Assembly: GCA_948602995.1 (NCBI GenBank)
Contig: CAPEBR010000013.1
Location: forward strand, 27,974 to 91,973
Reading direction: 5' to 3'
Origin: an uncultured Dorea sp.
GTDB taxonomy: Bacteria; Bacillota; Clostridia; Lachnospirales; Lachnospiraceae
DNA length: 64,000 nt
Every line of letters begins with the position of its first letter. Position 1 is the first letter of the stretch. Shown piece by piece: positions 27,092 through 36,069 of the stretch. The position numbers and the translations under genes were made by a program. The notes below the pieces were generated by a model. The model was not told the DNA's origin, did not search any database, and worked only from the letters and a program-made list of their open reading frames with translations.

Positions 27092-27378
27092 GGTGAGGAA
27101 ACCGGGTGGGCGGCGGTGCGCGGGTATGCTTTCTCCGGCCTGCGTTTGGAGGGCGTGTTACAATCCGTTTATGAAAAGAGGCGGTTATCCGGGATCGCCC
27201 CCTGTACTTCAAGTACAGGAGGCGAGGACAGCTGAGACGAGAATTCATCAAGAATTCTTGTCTCAGCTGTCCGGTATCCCGAATAACCGCCTCTTTGAAT
27301 GCTACGGATTGTTCACGCCCGGAAAAGCAGAGCGGAGAAAGCATACCCGCGCACCGCCGCCCGCCCGGTTTCTTCACC
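27092..27378. repeat. 287-bp branched palindrome
   Basis: Outer arms of 46 bp (27092-27137 against 27333-27378) are complementary except at two positions. Inner complementary pairs follow in order: GGGCGTG/CACGCCC, AAAGAGGCGGTTAT/GTTAT-type partner, ACAGCTGAGAC/GTCTCAGCTGT. A side hairpin CCTGTACTT-AAGTACAGG (about 27200-27219) sits in the left arm. Both outer mismatches are G-T and would be G-U wobbles in plus-strand RNA. It lies between convergent gene ends (26972 and 27396). Confidence 0.82.
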
Positions 27379-27395
27379 ACCCAGGCATCCACCCA

Positions 27396-29054
27396 TCACC
27401 TAAAGAGCCCCGCCTTCCTGCACACTCTTACCAGCAAGGCTCCTTTCGGCATCTCATACATCTCCTGCTCGCTCACTCCGCCAAGCATGACAAGCGCCAT
27501 TGCATACACAACGACAGCCACCGGAAGCGCCACCAGTGTAGCCACCTGTGTACTGCTAAACAGTTCAAACAACAGATGGATTCCCAGTGCAGTCACCCCC
27601 ATAATGACTGAGGCAACTGCCGGAATAATAAATGTCTTCTGCTGCTCCTGCACATAACCGATCTGCATTCTAAGGGAATGGGCATTGAGAATACTCGTAG
27701 ACCCGGAAAATACAATCCTGCTTAACACAACTGCATAGATCCCCCACCGGAACACAACCAGCATTACAAAGAGGGAAATCGTGTACAGCACAAGAGAAAT
27801 CGTTGCATTCTTTACTGGGGCCATCATATTATCAAGTCCCTGAAGCACCGCATTGGTAACCGTGGACAGACAATAAAATACAACCGACAAAGCCCCTAAC
27901 TGCAGCATCAGCCCCCCCACCTTATTATCCTGTGTAAAAAACAAGAGATCAAGAATGGGTTCTGCCAGTACAATAAACCCTGCAGCACAGGGAATTGCAA
28001 TCATCATATTAAACTTTGTTACTAGCTGGATCTTATTATGTACCTGTTTTCTGCTCCCGGTCTGGGCAGCAGTTACAATTGCCGGGATCAGGGAAGCACC
28101 CAGGGAATACGCGATGGAGATCGGAACATTAATCAGGGTATCATACTTCCCATTCAGAATGCCGATCAGGGAGGTATACTCTGTCGCCTTATGACCCTGT
28201 ACAGACATAATCTTTGCAAACATGGCATTATCAATCACTCCGCACAGATTATATACTGTAGAGCTTAGGATTACCGGTGCAATGGTAATAAACAGAATCT
28301 TGTAGATTCTCCTGAAACTTTCCTTCCTGTGTCCCCGGTCTCTGCGCATCTTCCGTTTTAGAATAGTCTTATATACCGCATAGACAAACAACAGGAACAG
28401 CAGTGCAGACAACGCCCCTATGACCGTTCCGAGAGTACCGCCCGCCGCCGAATAGGCTGCGCCATAGGAATCGTTTCCCCGTATCTTTGCCACATCCATG
28501 CCCACCTGAAACAGCATATATGCCCCGGCGATGCTGACGCCTGCATTTACAATCTGCTCCAGCACCTGGGAAAATGCGGTTGGAATCATGGAACCATTTC
28601 CCTGGAAAAAACCGCGCATGACTCCCAGGATCGCTACAACCAGAATACAGGGAGCCAGTACCCTGAGCGCATAAGCGCTGAACTTTACCGACATAATCTG
28701 TTCCGCTATAAAACCTGCGCCAAAAAAAATAGCAGCGCCAACAAGACCGCTGACTATAATGGCAAATGTCATCGCACCGCGGAAGACCCTGTGTGAATTT
28801 TTATACTCTCCTCTTGCTACTCTTGCTGACACAAGCTTTGATACAGCCAGGGGGAGACTGTAGGATGTAAGGGTCAGTGCAATCGAATAAATCTGAAATG
28901 CAATACCATAATACCCCATTCCTTCATCCCCGATGATATTTACAAGCGGAACCCGGTAGACTGCCCCGATCAGCTTCGTGATCACACCGGCTATTGCAAG
29001 AATAGAACCCTGTAAAAGAAAACCTTTATCTTTATTATTTCTGTTTCCAGCCAT
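27396..29054 (-). CDS. SpoVB/MurJ-type polysaccharide flippase
   Basis: A 552-residue MOP-superfamily membrane protein with about 14 hydrophobic segments, beginning GFLLQGSILAIAGVITKLIGAVYRVPLVNIIGDEGMGYY, the signature of the SpoVB/putative polysaccharide biosynthesis family. Members flip lipid-linked sugars, including lipid II in spore cortex synthesis. Whether this copy is sporulation-specific or a general flippase cannot be told here. GGAG lies ten bases before the ATG. Confidence 0.88.
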   Translation of the reverse strand: MAGNRNNKDKGFLLQGSILAIAGVITKLIGAVYRVPLVNIIGDEGMGYYGIAFQIYSIALTLTSYSLPLAVSKLVSARVARGEYKNSHRVFRGAMTFAIIVSGLVGAAIFFGAGFIAEQIMSVKFSAYALRVLAPCILVVAILGVMRGFFQGNGSMIPTAFSQVLEQIVNAGVSIAGAYMLFQVGMDVAKIRGNDSYGAAYSAAGGTLGTVIGALSALLFLLFVYAVYKTILKRKMRRDRGHRKESFRRIYKILFITIAPVILSSTVYNLCGVIDNAMFAKIMSVQGHKATEYTSLIGILNGKYDTLINVPISIAYSLGASLIPAIVTAAQTGSRKQVHNKIQLVTKFNMMIAIPCAAGFIVLAEPILDLLFFTQDNKVGGLMLQLGALSVVFYCLSTVTNAVLQGLDNMMAPVKNATISLVLYTISLFVMLVVFRWGIYAVVLSRIVFSGSTSILNAHSLRMQIGYVQEQQKTFIIPAVASVIMGVTALGIHLLFELFSSTQVATLVALPVAVVVYAMALVMLGGVSEQEMYEMPKGALLVRVCRKAGLFR

Positions 29055-29166
29055 ACGTTATTTACTCCATCTCAAAAACAACCGCTTCCTCAGGCACTGC
29101 CATTTATTATACTCGCGCCAGATTATCTGACGCTCCATAAATTACAGTGTCTTGCGCGATGGTTTT

Positions 29167-29661
29167 TTATCGTAATATATTCAGCTTTTCTAAGATCTGT
29201 CTCTGAAGCGTCTCCATGACAGACCTCTCTTCTTCCTCCATATGATCATACCCTGATAAGTGTAACATAGAATGTGCAATTAAAAAAGCAAATTCTCTCC
29301 TGGGCGTATGTCCGAACTCCTCAGCCTGGGAAAGTACCTTCTCCTTGGAGATAACAATATCACCAAGAATCAGCTCTCCTGTCTCCGGATGAAAACAGTC
29401 ATTCTGCTCTTCCAGGTGAGAAAAATCTCCCGGTGTCTCATATTCAGTCATCGGAAAGGACAATACGTCTGTAGCCCGGTCTATATGCCGGAATTCCCGG
29501 TTCATCTCCCGAATCTGCACGTCCTCGGTAAGAAGCAGGTTCACCTCCGCCTCATAGGGACACCCGAGTTCATCCAGCACTGCCTCCGCAACCTCTTCTG
29601 CCAGTTTCTGACATGCAAATGGAAGTCTGATACTCCCTTCCTCCTCATAGTAAAGCGTCAT
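29167..29661 (-). CDS. ybeY: Endoribonuclease YbeY
   Basis: Metal-dependent endoribonuclease in 16S rRNA maturation and ribosome quality control. The zinc site H130-S-M-L-H134-L-S-G-Y-D-H140 is complete, and REFRHIDRATDVLSFP is typical. 164 residues. Its ATG overlaps the phoH stop (ATGA), so the two are coupled. Confidence 0.95.
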   Translation of the reverse strand: MTLYYEEEGSIRLPFACQKLAEEVAEAVLDELGCPYEAEVNLLLTEDVQIREMNREFRHIDRATDVLSFPMTEYETPGDFSHLEEQNDCFHPETGELILGDIVISKEKVLSQAEEFGHTPRREFAFLIAHSMLHLSGYDHMEEEERSVMETLQRQILEKLNILR

Positions 29662-30668
29662 GACCTTCTGCTCCTTTTATTCCTGCCGCCTTTTTCCTTT
29701 ACACGGCTCTTTGACTTCGTTTCATATTCCTCATATGCCTTTACAATCTTCTGTACAAGCGGATGCCGGACCACATCCCTGCTTGTCAGGCTGCAGATAG
29801 CAATGTCCTCAATATTTTTCACCACATTAACCGCCACGTCCAGGCCGGATGTCTGTCCAGGGGCAAGATCCTTCTGTGTGGCATCCCCGGTAATCACAAC
29901 CTTTGAGCCAAAACCAATCCTGGTAAGGAACATCTTCATCTGCGCAGGCGTTGTATTCTGCGCCTCATCCAGAATGATAAACGCATGATCCAGCGTGCGC
30001 CCCCGCATATAAGCAAGAGGGGCCACCTCAATCAGCCCCTTTTCCGAGTTCTTTAAAAAGCTCTCCGCCCCCATAATCTGGTACAGGGCGTCATAAAGCG
30101 GCCTTAGATAAGGATCGATCTTGCTCTGAAGGTCTCCTGGAAGAAATCCAAGCTTCTCTCCTGCCTCGATGGCAGGCCTTGTAAGGATGATCCTGCCCAC
30201 TTCATTATTTTTAAAGGCCGTAATCGCCATAGCCATGGCAAGATACGTCTTTCCTGTTCCGGCAGGACCAAGACCAAACACAATCATCTGTTTCCTGATC
30301 GCATCCACATACTTTTTCTGTCCGAAGGTCTTAGGCTTAATTGGCTTTCCCTGAAGCGTATGGCATATAATATCCCGGTCAATCTCAAGCACATCCTCGC
30401 TGCTGTCCTCCATCACAAGAGAAAGGATATAGTCCACATTCTGCTCCTGTATCGTATTTCCACGCATCGAAAGCTCCATAAGCTTTGCGAGCACAGTACG
30501 TGCCCGCTCTGTCCGTACCGGATCCCCCACGATCTTTACATTCTCTCCCCTTGCAATCAGAGAGACCTTAAGTGTTCTTTCAATCTTCTTCGCATATACG
30601 TCAAACTGTCCGAAAACATTCGCCTCATGTTCGGCCGGTATCTCAATCACTGTCTCCGCTATTCCCAT
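29658..30668 (-). CDS. phoH: PhoH family ATPase
   Basis: A 336-residue PhoH-like protein: N-terminal KH-like region, then the nucleotide-binding domain with G134-P-A-G-T-G-K-T141, LTRPAIEAGEKLGFLPGDL and DEAQ 234-237. Likely an RNA-linked ATPase; precise role unknown. The tail is basic (KSRVKEKGGRNKRSRRS). AGGAG lies before the ATG. The order yqfC-yqfD-phoH-ybeY is conserved among spore formers. Confidence 0.94.
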   Translation of the reverse strand: MGIAETVIEIPAEHEANVFGQFDVYAKKIERTLKVSLIARGENVKIVGDPVRTERARTVLAKLMELSMRGNTIQEQNVDYILSLVMEDSSEDVLEIDRDIICHTLQGKPIKPKTFGQKKYVDAIRKQMIVFGLGPAGTGKTYLAMAMAITAFKNNEVGRIILTRPAIEAGEKLGFLPGDLQSKIDPYLRPLYDALYQIMGAESFLKNSEKGLIEVAPLAYMRGRTLDHAFIILDEAQNTTPAQMKMFLTRIGFGSKVVITGDATQKDLAPGQTSGLDVAVNVVKNIEDIAICSLTSRDVVRHPLVQKIVKAYEEYETKSKSRVKEKGGRNKRSRRS

Positions 30669-30672
30669 TCAA

Positions 30673-31986
30673 CTATTCTCCTGACTGTTCATTTTCCTCC
30701 TCCGGCGCCTTCACCTCCACCGGCTTTGACGGCTTCCTGGTTCCCACCGGCATAATTACAGTTAGAGTCCCCTTTGCCGTGGCTTCTTTGGACCCTGTGT
30801 ATATTTTAACATTATTCCCAATAATTTCTACCCCTTTTTCACTTAAATCTTCGCAATATCGTGAAAATCTTTCTGTCAGAATCGTCTGGAGCTCCTTTTT
30901 CTTATATTTTTTCTCATCCAGGGTATAGGGAACCACCCTTTTCTCCCCGAAAAAGACAGGCAGATAAAAATTATCAAAAAGCTTTACCTGCTTTTCCGAT
31001 GAATAATGTTCACAATGCTCATAATCATTCTTAAGCCAGCCCAGGCTCAGCCTGAACTCTCCGAGCCTTAGGAAATATTCCCGTCTCTCTACATATTCCG
31101 GCACCTTCAGCTTGTTCGCAATTCTTTTTTTCTTTTCATAAGTAAGGCTCTGTTTATCCTCATAGGCGATCTTTGTCTTTCCAAGAATATCCGCATCAGA
31201 TTCCTGGTACTGATAAGAGACAGTCTCACCGGCATCATTGTTCACGGGAATCTGTCCTGATACAAGAATATCTCCTTTTTTTATCTTTTCACCTTCCCTG
31301 ATCTTTGGAACTCCCCGCCTTGTAATAATACTTGTTACCGTGCAATTCCGGTCAGCCACAATATCTGTAGGCTGAACCTCCCTGCCGCTTTCTGTTTCCG
31401 CTTTTTTTTCTTCACGCTGGTCCCCAGTCTTTTCATTCTCTGGTATCACATCCTGATTTTCCTTTACCTGGATAATCAGCCTGGTCCCTTCAATGGATGC
31501 GGACACCCAGATAATATCGTCATATTCCCTGCGGATATCTTTTACAATTCTTCCGCAATTCACATCTGAAAGCAGCATTCCGTTTTTCACAGCCTTTGTT
31601 CCCAAAAATTCCAGAAGAGTCTCGTCTGTTCTTGTCAGGTTCCCGCGGATGTCAATACTCCAGACAAATTTCGACAGTGTATAGATTAAGAGAAAGAAAA
31701 GACCCGCTCCTGCAAAAAAAAGTTTTCGCCTGCGGTATCTATATAGGAAAAAGGGGAAACCCTCCCGGCGTATGATCACAACCTTTGCCCCTGTCTTACG
31801 CACAATGGGCCTGATCTGCCGGAATCCCCTGATACTGATATTCATCTCATATGCATTGGCCGCCGGGCTCATGTTCCACAGACGGATTCCTCTGTGCCGG
31901 CATGCATTGAGAAAGCGTTCCGCCGAGTAACCGACAACACGTATACGCAGATATCCCCGGATATACTGAAGAATCTTAAATATCAC
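30673..31986 (-). CDS. yqfD: Sporulation protein YqfD
   Basis: A 437-residue membrane protein of the YqfD family: N-terminal domain (RIRVVGYSAERFLNACRHRGI), a membrane segment at about 90-108, then an extracellular/intermembrane part with WSIDIRGN and ISASIEGTRLIIQVKE-like text. In Bacillus it is a mother-cell sporulation protein. The GTG start at 31986 follows AGAGGAGG. It lies directly behind yqfC and ahead of phoH. Confidence 0.92.
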   Translation of the reverse strand: MIFKILQYIRGYLRIRVVGYSAERFLNACRHRGIRLWNMSPAANAYEMNISIRGFRQIRPIVRKTGAKVVIIRREGFPFFLYRYRRRKLFFAGAGLFFLLIYTLSKFVWSIDIRGNLTRTDETLLEFLGTKAVKNGMLLSDVNCGRIVKDIRREYDDIIWVSASIEGTRLIIQVKENQDVIPENEKTGDQREEKKAETESGREVQPTDIVADRNCTVTSIITRRGVPKIREGEKIKKGDILVSGQIPVNNDAGETVSYQYQESDADILGKTKIAYEDKQSLTYEKKKRIANKLKVPEYVERREYFLRLGEFRLSLGWLKNDYEHCEHYSSEKQVKLFDNFYLPVFFGEKRVVPYTLDEKKYKKKELQTILTERFSRYCEDLSEKGVEIIGNNVKIYTGSKEATAKGTLTVIMPVGTRKPSKPVEVKAPEEENEQSGE

Positions 31987-32000
31987 TTGTGCCGCCTCCT

Positions 32001-32300
32001 CTACTGCTGATATTCTATGGCTTCAATCCGTCCGGTAAGCTTCATATCGTCATTCGTATAGTAATCCACACTCAGATTCTTTCCTGTGATACGGATCTGT
32101 CCGGCCTTTGTCTGAACACGGATCAGTGTATCCGTATATTCGATAATTCCGCGATAATTCTCAATATTAAGCTCCATCCGCCCGAGAACAGTCACAACAG
32201 GCTGCCCCATAACAACGTCCTTCGGCAGTCCGGAGGCCTCCGCTATTTTATTTTTCAGGGATTGCTCCTGAACTCTATTTTTCATAACAGCGCCATTCAT
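32001..32300 (-). CDS. yqfC: Sporulation protein YqfC
   Basis: A 99-residue YabP/YqfC-family protein (LPKDVVMGQPVVTVLGRMELNIENYRGIIEYTD). Expressed in the mother cell under SigE in Bacillus. Neither ATG (32300 or 32285) has a Shine-Dalgarno box, and the predicted promoter would place the transcript start only a few bases before 32300, so leaderless or near-leaderless translation is possible. Confidence 0.88.
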   Translation of the reverse strand: MNGAVMKNRVQEQSLKNKIAEASGLPKDVVMGQPVVTVLGRMELNIENYRGIIEYTDTLIRVQTKAGQIRITGKNLSVDYYTNDDMKLTGRIEAIEYQQ

Positions 32301-32312
32301 AAGGTTTATAGT

Positions 32313-32342
32313 AATCTATGAATGACGGGTACAGAATATGAC
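32313..32342 (-). promoter_or_regulatory. SigE-like promoter of yqfC-yqfD
   Basis: Minus strand GTCATATT (32342-32335), 14 bases, CATAGATT (32320-32313). The consensus for sporulation SigE is KMATATT then CATACANT; the -35 is perfect and the -10 differs at one base. It falls in the gap behind the MutS-like gene stop. Confidence 0.6.
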
Positions 32343-32344
32343 TT

Positions 32345-33997
32345 TCAATCATTATTTAAAGCTCCGGCAATGATTTCTTCCGGGAATCCCATTGCACTGA
32401 GAAGACGTATGGCATTTCTCGTATCACTGATCCCAGGATACAGCTTATAATCAAACAGGACATCACCTTCCACCACCGACTCGCGGAAATAAAAATTCTC
32501 ACAGGACTCTTTCAATATTTCCGCAAGTTCCAGGTCATGAGTAGCCACCATCAAAATACAGTTTCTCTGATTCAGATATCTCAGAACTGCAGCAGATGCC
32601 GCAATCCGTTCTTTCGTATTCGTACCGCGCAGAATCTCATCAATTCCGAAAAATGCCAGTCTGTCCTTTCCGCTCCTGTCAATCATCCGTTTCAGGTAAC
32701 GGATTTCCCTTATATAATAGCTTTCCCCGGACAACACGTCGTCCCTGACAGCCATGGACGTAAGTACAGATACCTTTGGCATGGCCATGGTCTCTGCCGT
32801 ACAGGTATGGATGCTCTGTCCCAGAATCAGATTCACTGCAACCGCCTTAATAAACGTAGATTTCCCTGATGCGTTCGATCCGGTTATGATCATGTTTCTG
32901 GTAATAAAGACGTCATTCGCTACCGCATGATCAATGAGCGGATGGCAGATTCCCGTCCCGCAAAGTATTCTGCCCTGACGGAATTCAGGAATACAATAGC
33001 CTGTAGTTCCAGACAGGCTTTTTCTGAACGAGGCAACAGCAATACTCATATCCACCTCACCCACAAACCGGTAGACTTCCCCGAAGCTCTCCTTTTTTTT
33101 ACATAAAAGTCGCACCGCCTTGTCATAAAGAAGAAAATCCAGCATAAATGCACCCAGGAGATAATCTGACGCCATTGCAATCGCATCTCCTGAAAGCCGT
33201 GCCTGCTTTCTCTGGCCAAGAACGAGAATGATACGGGAAAGATTCTTTAAGTCTTTTGTCCTTTCGCCTTCTCTGGATATTTCCTCTGGACAGAGCTTCT
33301 GCACAGCCTCCCCAATCTTCACCGTACGGACAATTCCATAAAAAGCCTCTATCTCTACCTCATATTTTGCTTTTGCAATGGCATACACGGCAATATTTAT
33401 CAGGAAATGAATCCCGGCTGTGGATGCAATCACAGGATTCGCTGTCAGCAGAGCCGCTGCAGTAAAGGCCAGCAGGGAAGTAAGCAGTATCCTGCAAAGC
33501 AGGGCGAAGGGCATCTTCTGAAATTCCAGCTGTTCTATATATTCCGGAATATAATAGTTAACTGACTCCTTTTTGAGTTCCCACAACAAAACCTGCGTTT
33601 CCACGCGCTCATCTGGATGGCTGTCAAAATAACCGACCTTGCGTTCCAGTCTTTCGAAAATCCTTCGATCCCCCGAGAGACGGTGCAGCCACGCAAAAAG
33701 AAGCTGCTCCCCTGCGCAGGATACGGTTGTGTTCAGACGCTGGAACACAGGATCCATCTCCAGGTCTGCCCATGTAATCTCATCCACACGCTCATCCTCT
33801 GGAATATTATCCCTGATCAGATTATAATAGTTTGCTGTTTCCTTATAATCTGGAAGTTCCACATCCGTGTTTGGCTTCTGTCCGTATTCTGTCCGCAGTT
33901 TCATCCGCAGCTTCTTTTTAAAATTCTTCTTTTCAAGGGAATAAGTAACAAGGACTGCAAGAATAATCAAAACTACAGCTGTCATACCGAATTCCAT
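32345..33997 (-). CDS. Membrane-associated MutS-family ATPase
   Basis: A 550-residue protein with a MutS C-terminal ATPase (Walker A G373-S-N-A-S-G-K-S380, FFGIDEILRGTNTKER around 449-464, ATHDLELAE) but no mismatch-recognition domain. Hydrophobic segments at about 5-20 and 165-205 predict membrane attachment, which is unusual for MutS proteins. It belongs to the MutS-related group found in Firmicutes whose function is unknown. AGGTGAGAG precedes the ATG. It lies ahead of yqfC on the same strand. Confidence 0.85.
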   Translation of the reverse strand: MEFGMTAVVLIILAVLVTYSLEKKNFKKKLRMKLRTEYGQKPNTDVELPDYKETANYYNLIRDNIPEDERVDEITWADLEMDPVFQRLNTTVSCAGEQLLFAWLHRLSGDRRIFERLERKVGYFDSHPDERVETQVLLWELKKESVNYYIPEYIEQLEFQKMPFALLCRILLTSLLAFTAAALLTANPVIASTAGIHFLINIAVYAIAKAKYEVEIEAFYGIVRTVKIGEAVQKLCPEEISREGERTKDLKNLSRIILVLGQRKQARLSGDAIAMASDYLLGAFMLDFLLYDKAVRLLCKKKESFGEVYRFVGEVDMSIAVASFRKSLSGTTGYCIPEFRQGRILCGTGICHPLIDHAVANDVFITRNMIITGSNASGKSTFIKAVAVNLILGQSIHTCTAETMAMPKVSVLTSMAVRDDVLSGESYYIREIRYLKRMIDRSGKDRLAFFGIDEILRGTNTKERIAASAAVLRYLNQRNCILMVATHDLELAEILKESCENFYFRESVVEGDVLFDYKLYPGISDTRNAIRLLSAMGFPEEIIAGALNND

Positions 33998-34001
33998 ACT
34001 C

Positions 34002-34592
34002 TCACCTGATAAGCCCTTTCATTTCCTCAAAACTTCCTCGAAATACAGCTCCCGCTATCCCGGCTTTTTTTGCTCCCTCCACATTTGCCGCCATATCATC
34101 TATAAAAAAACACTCCTTTGGCTTTAGCCCGCAGGTCTTAAGCAGATGCTCATATATACGGATATCCGGCTTCACCACATGGACATCGCAGGACACCACG
34201 ACCCCGTCAAAATAATCCAATGGAGCGAAGCCCGGAAAATAGTCATAAAAGGAAATACTTGCATTTGACAATACATAGATCCGGTATCCCGTTTCCTTCA
34301 TATACTCTGTAAACTCCTTTGCCCCTGGAACCGGCTTCATACACATCATCCACTCCAGGGTACAGCTTCTAAGCGCCCCATGGAGACGCGGCGGAACCCG
34401 CCTGCTCACTCCATCAAAACGCTCGGCATCTGTAATTAGTCCTAAATCGCCTTCTACCCACTCAGGTCCTTCAAAAAGCTCTTTTCTTATGATTGCCCTG
34501 TCCTCTTCATTACGGACAAATCTGTTCAGGCAAACATCCGGATTATAGCTGAGAAGTACGTTTCCCATATCAAATATTATATTCTTAATCAT
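34002..34592 (-). CDS. HAD family hydrolase (phosphatase)
   Basis: A 196-residue HAD phosphohydrolase: nucleophile motif FDMGNVLLSY, motif II YVLSNASISF, motif III lysine in HVVKPDIRIYEHLL, and motif IV FIDDMAANVEGAKKAGI. The small helical cap between motifs I and II suggests a phosphoglycolate-phosphatase-like or YihX-like enzyme; the substrate is unknown. A GTG at 34616 extends the frame, but ATG at 34592 gives the canonical N-terminus. Confidence 0.88.
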   Translation of the reverse strand: MIKNIIFDMGNVLLSYNPDVCLNRFVRNEEDRAIIRKELFEGPEWVEGDLGLITDAERFDGVSRRVPPRLHGALRSCTLEWMMCMKPVPGAKEFTEYMKETGYRIYVLSNASISFYDYFPGFAPLDYFDGVVVSCDVHVVKPDIRIYEHLLKTCGLKPKECFFIDDMAANVEGAKKAGIAGAVFRGSFEEMKGLIR

Positions 34593-34625
34593 AGCCGTAT
34601 TCTCATCCTTCCTCACAGGCTGCAG

Positions 34626-34952
34626 TTATTTGTCCGGCTCCGTTATAAATCTTTCCTCGATCTTACTCTGCCACCATACAGCACCGCCTATACCAACAAC
34701 ACAGAATATTGCAAAGAAAAAGACAGAGAATGCCGGGTTCAACGCGATCAGAATCCCACCGGCGAATAATACACCGGAAAAGGCGCACCACATCTTTCCT
34801 ACTTCCTTATTATAAGCAGGTATATCTGAGACCATATCCTCCGTAAGCCTGGAAACGAAAGAAAGCCGCATAGGTTCTTTTTTATTCACTGCATAGATTC
34901 CGACAACCAGATATACAATTGCTGCACCCCACATAATCATCAAGTATTTCAT
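34626..34952 (-). CDS. Hypothetical membrane protein
   Basis: A 108-residue protein with three hydrophobic segments (about 2-19, 58-75 and 76-94) separated by a polar part containing the Pro/Asn/Lys-rich SDIPAYNKEVGKMW. I do not recognise a named family beyond a resemblance to small DUF3784-like membrane proteins. ATG at 34952 has AAGGAA seven bases upstream; an ATG two codons earlier is too close to it. A good promoter lies at 34999-35027. Confidence 0.7.
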   Translation of the reverse strand: MKYLMIMWGAAIVYLVVGIYAVNKKEPMRLSFVSRLTEDMVSDIPAYNKEVGKMWCAFSGVLFAGGILIALNPAFSVFFFAIFCVVGIGGAVWWQSKIEERFITEPDK

Positions 34953-34998
34953 ATGCATTTCCTTCCTCTCTCATTTTGCGTTTATTACTCTTTCTTTT

Positions 34999-35027
34999 AG
35001 TATACAAAACATTAGAATAAAGATCAA
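34999..35027 (-). promoter_or_regulatory. Sigma-A promoter for 34952-34002 genes
   Basis: Minus strand TTGATC (35027-35022), 17 bases, TATACT (35004-34999), about 47 bases before the hypothetical membrane protein start. Confidence 0.7.
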
Positions 35028-35339
35028 GTATAATAGTAATCGTTCCGCACTCCTGACCCGTGAATAATAACGAAAAGGATTTGAAAGTTTTTTGTATAGT
35101 AGTTCTTTTCGAAACTACCACAATATATAGCACAATATTTCTGTTATTATCTAAATATGTCATTTATTATGCATACACTTCATATCCTCGCTTATATAGA
35201 AATATAGTAAACGCTTTGTTTTTGTCTTTCTGCTTTTTAAATCCATGCCTTTCATCAAGTGGTTCTGAATAGGACTACTTGATGATTTTGCTGTCAGAAT
35301 CAGGAATTTCCTTCTGCTTTTTGAGTTATGTGGCACTAC
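35028..35339. other. AT-rich gene-free stretch with one hairpin
   Basis: No convincing gene. A plus-strand frame at 35060-35272 starts with GTG without a ribosome binding site and looks like chance. The only structure is TCATCAAGT...ACTTGATGA (35252-35285) followed by TTTT on the plus strand, a terminator-like hairpin with no obvious transcript leading to it. Confidence 0.5.
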
Positions 35340-35387
35340 AAAAACAGAGAGGGAACAGTGTCTGGTATCTGTTCCCTCTCTGTTTTT
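35340..35387 (-). terminator. Terminator of the signal peptidase gene
   Basis: 18-bp perfect stem AAAAACAGAGAGGGAACA and its complement around a 12-base loop, ending in T-runs on both strands, 15 bases after the signal peptidase stop. Confidence 0.88.
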
Positions 35388-35401
35388 ATAGTTATACTCA
35401 C

Positions 35402-35977
35402 TTATTCTACCTTTCTGATCTTAGGAAAATATTGAAACATCGCTTTTGCAAGAATCTCATCGCTTTCCACAAACGGATCATCCCAGTATCTTGAATCACG
35501 GGAATTATTCCTGTTGTCTCCCATTACAAAGTAAGAATCCTCTGGTACTTCATAGGGACCGAATTCTCCTACGATCAGCTCTTTCAGATAGGGCTCATCC
35601 AGCGGAGTCTCCGAATCATTTATGTACACCTGGCCGCCCTCAATCCGGACTGTATCTCCAGGAAGTCCAATTACTCTTTTGATAAAGATCTGTGAAGGAT
35701 CATCTGGATAATGGAATAATATAATATCCTTCCGCTCGGGTTCACTGCCAAGGTAAGCGAGACGGAAGCCGATAATCCGGTCGCCTGGGTGAATAGTGTT
35801 CTCCATAGAACCAGACGGAATATTAGCGTTTACAATCAGTACTTTACTGCAGAACAGGGCAAGAACTACCGCAATTACCAGTACCTGCACATATTCCCAG
35901 ATTACTTTCGCCTTACTCTGCTCTTTTTTTATGTCTGGTTCTTTTGTCTCCTGTTGTTTTTTTCTAAATAATACCAT
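35402..35977 (-). CDS. lepB: Signal peptidase I
   Basis: Cleaves Sec/Tat signal peptides outside the membrane. One membrane segment (about 29-48), then catalytic Ser57 in NIPSGSMENTI, Lys100 in FIKRVIGLPGD, and the box E motif GDNRNNSRDSR. 191 residues from ATG at 35977, which follows AGGAGG; the frame extends 24 codons upstream without a site. The single transmembrane segment is the Gram-positive architecture. Confidence 0.95.
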   Translation of the reverse strand: MVLFRKKQQETKEPDIKKEQSKAKVIWEYVQVLVIAVVLALFCSKVLIVNANIPSGSMENTIHPGDRIIGFRLAYLGSEPERKDIILFHYPDDPSQIFIKRVIGLPGDTVRIEGGQVYINDSETPLDEPYLKELIVGEFGPYEVPEDSYFVMGDNRNNSRDSRYWDDPFVESDEILAKAMFQYFPKIRKVE

Positions 35978-36069
35978 AATCAGGCCCTCCTCTAAAACAT
36001 ATCTGCCAGTGCCTTTAGCAACACATTCATTTCCGTAACAGTATATCACATTTTCAGCATATTGTCCTG

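Noticed and set aside
34882..35163. 93-codon minus-strand frame overlapping the start of the hypothetical membrane protein
   Set aside because: No ribosome binding site, runs across the promoter at 34999-35027 and into a better-supported gene in another frame.
35060..35272. Plus-strand frame starting with GTG in the 35 kb gap
   Set aside because: No ribosome binding site or promoter; AT-rich chance frame.
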